This document shows positions 1-5,063 of a stretch of 5,063 nt of DNA, one piece after another. A program made the translations under genes and the position numbers. The first letter of the stretch is position 1. The number at the start of each line of letters is the position of its first letter. Source of the DNA: Acidobacteriota bacterium. Its GTDB lineage: Bacteria > Acidobacteriota > Terriglobia > Terriglobales > Acidobacteriaceae. The stretch is taken from the NCBI GenBank assembly GCA_021798655.1, contig JAJZFE010000042.1:1-5063 (forward strand). The letters are read 5' to 3'. Below the pieces are notes generated by a model. It saw only the letters and a program-made list of their open reading frames with translations, did not search any database and was not told the DNA's origin.

Positions 1-350
1 TCCACCTGCGGTCGCTGGGCTACACCATCGTGGCGCGGCGGTGGCGATCGCCGCGGGCGCGGGGTGACCTAGACCTTGTCGCGTGGGACGGTGCAACGCT
101 GGTGGTCTTCGAGGTGAAGAGCCGCAGAGCGCGCGGGCTTGCGCCAGCCGAGATGGCCGTCGACGCGGCCAAGCAGGAGATGCTGCGCAAGATGGCTGCA
201 GCGTATCTGCGACAGATACCGAAGCTGCATCGGCCGGCGGTGCTGGTGCGGTTTGACGTGCTTTCGGTGTACTTCGACGGCGCTGAGCCGGTGTTCGAGC
301 ACCATCGCGATGCGTTTGAGCGCGAGTCTCCGTATCGCCGCTGGCGCTGA
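1..350 (+). CDS. YraN/UPF0102 family nuclease-fold protein, 5' partial
   Basis: The reading frame is open from the left edge (first full codon at 3) to TGA at 348-350, giving 115 residues; the true start lies outside the window. The order of motifs fits the UPF0102/YraN family, a small restriction-endonuclease-like fold usually about 120 residues long. Visible residues 4-13 (SLGYTIVARR) match the family's 'GY.I..rN' helix and strand. GDLDLVAWDG (21-30) matches GEIDLI, and VVFEVKSR (34-41) matches the 'FVEVK.R' strand. AKQEMLRKMAAAYL is the conserved Lys-bearing helix, and RFDVLSVYF is the last core strand. The Asp of GDLD and the Glu and Lys of FEVK are the putative metal-site residues; the usual first Glu is Asp here. 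No catalytic role is firmly established for the family. The membrane-protein gene follows after 68 nt on the same strand and could be cotranscribed. Family call is confident, function is not. Confidence 0.88.
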   Translation, partial: HLRSLGYTIVARRWRSPRARGDLDLVAWDGATLVVFEVKSRRARGLAPAEMAVDAAKQEMLRKMAAAYLRQIPKLHRPAVLVRFDVLSVYFDGAEPVFEHHRDAFERESPYRRWR

Positions 351-400
351 TACCGAGGGCAGGCATCCGAAACGGACCCGCGCGGTGTCTATAGTAGTGA

Positions 401-409
401 GAGAGAGGA
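401..409 (+). promoter_or_regulatory. Ribosome binding site for the GTG-started gene at 419
   Basis: The purine run GAGAGAGGA ends 9 nt before the GTG at 419. It supports this non-ATG start: the next in-frame ATG lies far inside the protein (Met125), well past the membrane segment. A TATAGT hexamer at 390-395 could be a -10 element, but I see no convincing -35 at the right distance. Confidence 0.55.
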
Positions 410-418
410 ACCTCCGCT

Positions 419-928
419 GTGACCCTGCTGAACGCCCCCGCTTACGACCCGACCCGCGACAACCGCAACCGCAACATTCTCCTCGGCTTCTTTGGCCTGT
501 TGGTGCTGCTCGGCCTGCTGACGCTGGCCGGCTATGTGGCTGGCCACGGCTGGCTGTTCTCCAACCTGGGCTATGAGCATCGCGTGAACCGGTTCTTCGA
601 CGCGCTGCAGGACAAGGACTACGCCGGGGCCTACGGCATCTACAACGCCGATCCGGATTGGCAGCAGCATCCGCAGCGCTACACGGACTATCCGCTGGCG
701 CGGTTTACCGACGACTGGACGACGCACAGCCCGGTCGCTGCGCCGATCACCTGGCACCATGTGGACATCTCGCGCACCGACGGCAGCGGCATGTTCGGCA
801 GCGGCGTGATCGTGGCGGTCCGCATCAACGGCGATCACCCGATCTTTATGTACGTGAACCGCAAAGACAAGACGATGACCTGGCCAGCGATCCACGAGCT
901 ACAGTACAAGTACAACCCAGGCAGCTAG
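419..928 (+). CDS. Single-pass membrane protein with a small extracytoplasmic domain, function unknown
   Basis: This gene encodes 169 residues from GTG at 419 to TAG at 926-928. Residues 1-19 are hydrophilic and include RDNRNR. Residues 20-41 are a clear transmembrane segment (NILLGFFGLLVLL onward). About 128 residues follow, which the positive-inside rule places outside the cytoplasmic membrane. There is no signal-peptidase site or lipobox, so it is probably a signal anchor. The start of the outer domain (VNRFFDALQDKDYAGAYGIY, about 57-75) resembles the first helix pair of NTF2-like or DUF4878-type domains, which typically read 'v..Ff.al...dy..Ay'. This is a weak resemblance. The rest is rich in aromatic residues and ends in short strand-like segments (GVIVAVRING, PIFMYVNRKD). 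No catalytic motif is visible. It sits 68 nt behind the YraN-like gene. The coding call is strong; I do not recognise a specific role. Confidence 0.85.
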   Translation: MTLLNAPAYDPTRDNRNRNILLGFFGLLVLLGLLTLAGYVAGHGWLFSNLGYEHRVNRFFDALQDKDYAGAYGIYNADPDWQQHPQRYTDYPLARFTDDWTTHSPVAAPITWHHVDISRTDGSGMFGSGVIVAVRINGDHPIFMYVNRKDKTMTWPAIHELQYKYNPGS

Positions 929-1281
929 GGGGCACCCCCCACGGCTGGAAGCCTCGATCTTTAGAATGATGCACTTAGGCCGCTTATGCCTTGCAAAATA
1001 TTCATTCCAAGGCACTTGCTGGCATAATATTCATTCGATGGAGGTTAGCGGCGCGCTGTAGGTAGAGCGGCTGCAGCGGCTGCCGGCTGTTCACGCGTGC
1101 TCCGGTGCCTGTGATTGCCCCTACTTCCAGTATAGAAGGTGCAGGCATTCAACTATGTTTTTGTTTTTCGGGGTGCAAGTGGATTGATTTGTGTTGGTTA
1201 CGGGCTTCGCGTGCCGCGTCGGGGGTTGACATCGCGGATTTGCGCGGGAATTTCACGAAGAAAAGTTTGAGGGGCCGATGC
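929..1281. other. Convergent intergenic gap without a supported gene
   Basis: This 353-base gap lies between two gene ends that face each other: the membrane protein on the + strand and the antitoxin on the - strand. No reading frame here has both a credible ribosome site and protein-like composition; the long + frame starting at 1105 is mostly antisense to the antitoxin. Right after the TAG stop there is a G5-CA-C6 stretch (928-940) and a small GGCT/AGCC hairpin (943-953) followed by a T-containing stretch. Together these are at best a weak terminator for the upstream gene. The AT-rich block 961-1036 carries the repeat described separately. TGCCTG (1106-1111) and CAGGCA (1142-1147) form a loose 6-base dyad with a 30-nt loop, probably chance. 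Confidence 0.6.
971..1036. repeat. Imperfect direct repeat with nested dyads
   Basis: Two units start with GCACTT (971-976 and 1012-1017) and end with the same 11 bases, AATATTCATTC (997-1007 and 1026-1036). The first unit is 12 nt longer in its middle. The same segment holds two alternative 7-base inverted pairs that share an arm: TGCCTTG (987-993) with CAAGGCA (1008-1014), and TTATGCC (984-990) with GGCATAA (1021-1027). The block is more AT-rich than its surroundings. It could be a pair of protein-binding sites, a structured RNA end between the converging genes, or a mobile-element scar. The sequence does not decide between these. Confidence 0.5.
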
Positions 1282-1602
1282 TCAGGCTGCCAGGTCGCGT
1301 TCGACGGCGAGGCGAAGGCCCATGGCCTTGAGAATGGCGGTGAGGCTGGTGAGCGAGGGGTTGCCCTGGTCGGAGAGTGTGCGGTAGAGCTGCGTGGGGT
1401 TCAGGTTGGCCTTCTCGGCGATGGCGGTGACACCGCCGAAGGCCTTGGCCATCTGGCGAAGAGCGATGAGGAGTTCGCCGGGTTCGCCGTCGGCGAGAAT
1501 CTGGTTGAGGAGATCTACGGCTACCTCAGGCTCCTCCTGAAAGAGTTCGACGACCGAGTTTTCGTGACTGCGGTCAGGTGGGTGGATGTCTTCAATTGCC
1601 AT
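1282..1602 (-). CDS. Antitoxin of a type II toxin-antitoxin pair, HTH domain
   Basis: This gene encodes 106 residues. The start at 1602 is chosen because AAGGAG lies 7 nt upstream, and because longer upstream starts would run deep into the toxin gene. The N-terminal third is acidic (NSVVELFQEEPEVAVDLLNQ), as expected for a toxin-wrapping or linker region. Residues about 44-100 form a small Xre/lambda-repressor-like helix-turn-helix: an LLIALRQMAKAFGGVTAIAE helix pair, then the recognition-helix region NLNPTQLYRTLSDQGNPSLTSL, then AILKAMGLRLAVE. The pattern 'lA...GG.t.iA...gl....lYr.Ls..GNP...tl..il.alGl.l' is that of antidotes paired with Gp49/HigB-like killer proteins. It should bind and neutralise the toxin of the overlapping upstream gene and repress the shared promoter. 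The gene stops at TGA (1284-1282). Confidence in family is high. Confidence 0.92.
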   Translation of the reverse strand: MAIEDIHPPDRSHENSVVELFQEEPEVAVDLLNQILADGEPGELLIALRQMAKAFGGVTAIAEKANLNPTQLYRTLSDQGNPSLTSLTAILKAMGLRLAVERDLAA

Positions 1603-1933
1603 GCGCTCGCTCCTTCTGTCGGCTCTGCCAGTCTTTCCAATACTCGCAAGCCCGCTCAATGTCAGCGGTCTGGGTTCCCTTGTCGCCACCACAGAGGAGA
1701 AGAACGACCCGATCTCCGTCTGTGGCATAGTAGACTCGATAGCCAGGACCGAGGCTGAGACGAAGCTCGGAGACGCCCTCTTTCAAATACTTGTGGTCAC
1801 CGAAGTTGCCATCTTCAATGCGGTTGATGCGCCGTATGATCGCAGCTTTGGCGGTGGTGTCGCGTAATCGATTTCGCCACTCTGCGAATACATCTCGACC
1901 GCTTGAGTTGACGTAGTTCCTAACTTCGTACAC
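1592..1933 (-). CDS. RelE/HigB-superfamily (Gp49-like) toxin of a type II TA pair
   Basis: This gene encodes 113 residues from GTG at 1933, the usual length for phage-derived Gp49-like/HigB killer proteins. These act as ribosome-dependent or ribosome-associated mRNA interferases. Family motifs in order are: VFAEWRNRLRD (15-25); the basic helix AKAAIIRRINRIEDGNFGD (28-46); EGVSELRLSLGPGYRVYY (52-69), which is the core strand pair with the conserved GpGYRvYy; and LLLCGGDKGTQTADIERA (78-95), the signature near the C-terminus. No family motif is missing, so it should be active. Toxin precedes antitoxin and overlaps it by 11 nt (1592-1602), implying one transcript and translational coupling. No Shine-Dalgarno sequence is visible before the GTG. 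The predicted promoter would start RNA at or next to the GTG, so it may be read from a leaderless message. Confidence 0.92.
   Translation of the reverse strand: MYEVRNYVNSSGRDVFAEWRNRLRDTTAKAAIIRRINRIEDGNFGDHKYLKEGVSELRLSLGPGYRVYYATDGDRVVLLLCGGDKGTQTADIERACEYWKDWQSRQKERAHGN
1610..1615 (-). promoter_or_regulatory. Ribosome binding site of the antitoxin, inside the toxin gene
   Basis: On the minus strand AAGGAG lies 7 nt before the ATG at 1602 and entirely inside the toxin coding sequence. It fixes the antitoxin start. The antitoxin has a good ribosome site and the toxin none, which fits the usual need for more antitoxin than toxin. Confidence 0.75.
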
Positions 1934-1939
1934 TGCTTG

Positions 1940-1968
1940 ATTTTCGTTTATCGACGAAACGGTGTCAA
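1940..1968 (-). promoter_or_regulatory. Sigma-70-type promoter of the toxin-antitoxin operon
   Basis: On the minus strand a perfect TTGACA (1968-1963) is followed after exactly 17 nt by GAAAAT (1945-1940), which matches 4 of 6 positions of TATAAT, including the second A and the final T. Counting from the -10, transcription would start at about 1933, the G of the toxin GTG. The strong -35 makes up for a moderate -10. This is a prediction from spacing and consensus only. Confidence 0.6.
1942..1959. promoter_or_regulatory. Candidate operator dyad within the TA promoter
   Basis: TTTCGT (1942-1947) and ACGAAA (1954-1959) form a perfect 6-base inverted repeat with a 6-nt spacer. It lies between the -35 and -10 hexamers and overlaps the -10. 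Type II antitoxins with an HTH domain commonly repress their own operon from such dyads, so this is the natural binding site for the antitoxin alone or in complex with the toxin. Confidence 0.5.
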
Positions 1969-2160
1969 GGTTGTGATGCGACTGGCCAAGGAGTTTTATG
2001 TCAGGCCTTCAGCCCTCTGGATTCTGGTGTCGCGCGAACCCTCGCCGTTGCCCTGAGTTGCGATATGTCGCACCGCTGGCGCTGGAGGTGCGGGGCGAGT
2101 GGGCGGTTTGCGGCCCACGCCTGCAAGGGAAGAAGGGTGTGCCTGGAGCACCTAGCTTCC

Positions 2161-2199
2161 TGCGAACCCACATCTCAAAAGCGAGATGTGGGGCACCCA
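2161..2199 (+). repeat. Palindromic dispersed-repeat element, intergenic copy
   Basis: The element has the form TGCGAACCC, hairpin, GGGGCACCCA. The hairpin is a perfect 10-base stem, CCCACATCTC (2167-2176) with GAGATGTGGG (2183-2192), and a 6-nt loop AAAAGC. The ends TGCGAACCC and TGGGGCACCCA recur, with a different stem sequence, inside polA at 4773-4827. Fixed ends with a variable but self-complementary core suggest a REP-like dispersed family. I recall similar elements from Terriglobia genomes, but that is not checked. No U-tract follows the stem on the minus strand, so a standard intrinsic terminator for the HEPN gene is not indicated, though the hairpin could still protect the 3' end of that RNA. 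Confidence 0.75.
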
Positions 2200-2256
2200 T
2201 TTTCTTGATGAGTTGGAGGTGGGTCACCCGCCTACACCCCATTCACTCTCTCGTTG

Positions 2257-2934
2257 CTAATGCCACTTGTTCCAGTTCGAATCGTCTTCTGTTTCCAATC
2301 CGCTTCGCATTCTGGCTTTTCTTTCATCGCGAAGTGTCTGAACGAATTTCAGTTCTCGGATTAAGTGGGTAGCTTGAACGCTGCTGACATCAAAGCATAG
2401 TGTCGCACCGGTGAAATGGTGATCGATTGTTTCAAGTGTCCGATCAATCGCATTAATAGCTTCACTAACCGAGGCTCGGCTTGCGCTCTTTAGTTGATTT
2501 GCTTGCTTGTCGAGAAGGTGTTGGTAATCCCAATGAGCGATGTGTCTATTTCTCCAGTCGCGAGCAAACGCCGTCTTGGTCTGCACTTCAGTAATACTTT
2601 CACTTAGCCCACCAATCGTCTGACCGGGCACCAGAGACGCCAAAAGAGATAACGCAAGCGGCTTCTTGCCGCCAGCAATTCTGAGTGGATCACAAAACTT
2701 TGCGAGATCTAACAAGATGCCTTCGAAAAGGGCATCCTGAATGACTTTGAAAAGCTGAGGTGCTGTGCGATTCATTATGTCGAACTCTTCCTGCGACTTT
2801 CCAAAGAGTTCGCAGTAATATCCCCACCGAATATGCAGTTGTACGCAACGATTCCAGAGCAGGTGGTATGCCGCGCCCAGCTCTTTACCCATAGCTTCCT
2901 GATACTTAAGCCGTAACTCTTGATATGTAGGCAT
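2257..2934 (-). CDS. HEPN-domain protein, AbiU2-like, probable RNase
   Basis: This gene encodes 225 residues from ATG at 2934 to TAG (2259-2257). The helical pattern and motif order match the AbiU2-type HEPN family: LWNRCVQLHIRWGYYCELFG (26-45); MNRTAPQLFKVIQDALFEGILLDLAKFCDP (54-83), where 'L..LakfcDP' is typical; LSLLASLVPG (95-104); and the diagnostic RNRHIAHWD (128-136). R128, N129 and H134 form the Rx(4-6)H signature of metal-independent HEPN RNases, so the active site looks intact. A final helix (ISEAI-like, about 155-175) completes the bundle. Family members include the abortive-infection protein AbiU2, but its mechanism is not well defined. No MNT nucleotidyltransferase partner is adjacent. 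It begins 13 nt after the polA stop, so it is probably read through from polA; the only Shine-Dalgarno-like bases (AAGG, overlapping the polA stop) are 11 nt away and weak. Two sampled 60-base lines are 45% GC, well below polA, suggesting transfer. Confidence 0.82.
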   Translation of the reverse strand: MPTYQELRLKYQEAMGKELGAAYHLLWNRCVQLHIRWGYYCELFGKSQEEFDIMNRTAPQLFKVIQDALFEGILLDLAKFCDPLRIAGGKKPLALSLLASLVPGQTIGGLSESITEVQTKTAFARDWRNRHIAHWDYQHLLDKQANQLKSASRASVSEAINAIDRTLETIDHHFTGATLCFDVSSVQATHLIRELKFVQTLRDERKARMRSGLETEDDSNWNKWH

Positions 2935-2947
2935 CGCTCATGAAACC

Positions 2948-5063
<2,116 letters not shown>

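Larger units (their letters stand above)
1934..2256. other. Intergenic region between the HEPN gene and the TA operon
   Basis: This 323-base stretch lies between two leftward transcription units. It holds the TA promoter and operator at its left end and a hairpin repeat at 2161-2199. The middle (about 2030-2150) is GC-rich and has no recognisable gene. A + strand frame from ATG 1998 has AAGGAG 4 nt upstream, but it runs through the hairpin repeat and then antisense into the HEPN gene; I regard it as spurious. GGTG/CACC arms at about 2136-2153 form a weak dyad just left of the hairpin. No transposase or integrase fragment is visible. Confidence 0.6.

Noticed and set aside
928..953. G5-CA-C6 and a small GGCT/AGCC hairpin as an intrinsic terminator.
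   Set aside because: The loops are very short and there is no proper T-run, so I mention it only in the intergenic entry. The GGGGCACCC part may be a fragment of the dispersed repeat, but it is too short to claim.
1226..1254. Plus-strand TTGACA followed 17 nt later by AATTTC, a promoter-like pair.
   Set aside because: The -10 match is poor and no plus-strand gene follows; only the antisense of the TA operon would be transcribed.
1603..1728. Extension of the antitoxin to an upstream ATG at 1728 (148 residues).
   Set aside because: The extra residues are antitoxin-frame reading of the toxin gene, and the AAGGAG site places the start at 1602.
1105..1758. Plus-strand frame of 217 codons across the TA genes.
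   Set aside because: It is antisense to the well-supported antitoxin and toxin and shows no recognisable motif.
929..2256. Search for CRISPR repeats, tRNA genes and transposase remnants in the non-coding stretches.
   Set aside because: There is no regular repeat-spacer array, no tRNA cloverleaf motifs and no transposase-like translation.
1998..2372. Plus-strand frame of 124 codons with AAGGAG 4 nt before its ATG.
   Set aside because: It translates the hairpin repeat (as HISKARCGAPIF) and then runs antisense for 116 bases through the end of the HEPN gene. The composition is not protein-like, and such frames are a typical artefact of dispersed repeats. The ribosome site alone is not enough.

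Overview
The window looks like a chromosomal segment from a GC-rich soil-type bacterium. My best guess is Acidobacteriota, class Terriglobia. The guess rests on the style of the short dispersed repeats (ends TGCGAACCC and GGGGCACCC, plus heptamer runs of the ACYGRAA type) and on a DNA polymerase I with a decayed proofreading domain. This is recalled pattern, not a database result.

Layout. Two genes point right at the left edge: the end of a YraN/UPF0102 nuclease-fold gene (to 350) and a single-pass membrane protein (419-928, GTG start). A gene-poor convergent gap follows (929-1281), holding an imperfect direct repeat with nested dyads. The rest is read leftward. From the right edge these genes are: polA, partial, 704 residues visible (5063-2948); a HEPN protein of the AbiU2 type, 13 nt behind polA (2934-2257); an intergenic stretch with a perfect hairpin repeat (2161-2199); and a toxin-first type II toxin-antitoxin pair (toxin 1933-1592, antitoxin 1602-1282, overlapping by 11 nt).

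How the parts relate. polA is housekeeping DNA repair and replication. The two modules downstream of it, a probable HEPN RNase and a RelE/HigB-like toxin with its HTH antitoxin, are both RNA-targeting stress or anti-phage functions and form a small accessory patch. Two sampled 60-base lines of the HEPN gene are 45% GC, against 63% for one sampled line of polA, so the HEPN gene was probably acquired. The TA pair carries its own promoter-like site, with a dyad between the -35 and -10 elements, consistent with autoregulation.

The most unusual signal is inside polA. Two diverged copies (41 of 55 positions identical, same frame) of an element resembling the hairpin repeat at 2161-2199, and a run of four 7-base units, are translated as part of the protein. 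They lie in the vestigial 3'-5' exonuclease region and its linkers, while the polymerase motifs A, B and C are intact. The polymerase gene appears to have absorbed dispersed genomic repeats where the protein tolerates them. I see no wholly new multi-gene system.
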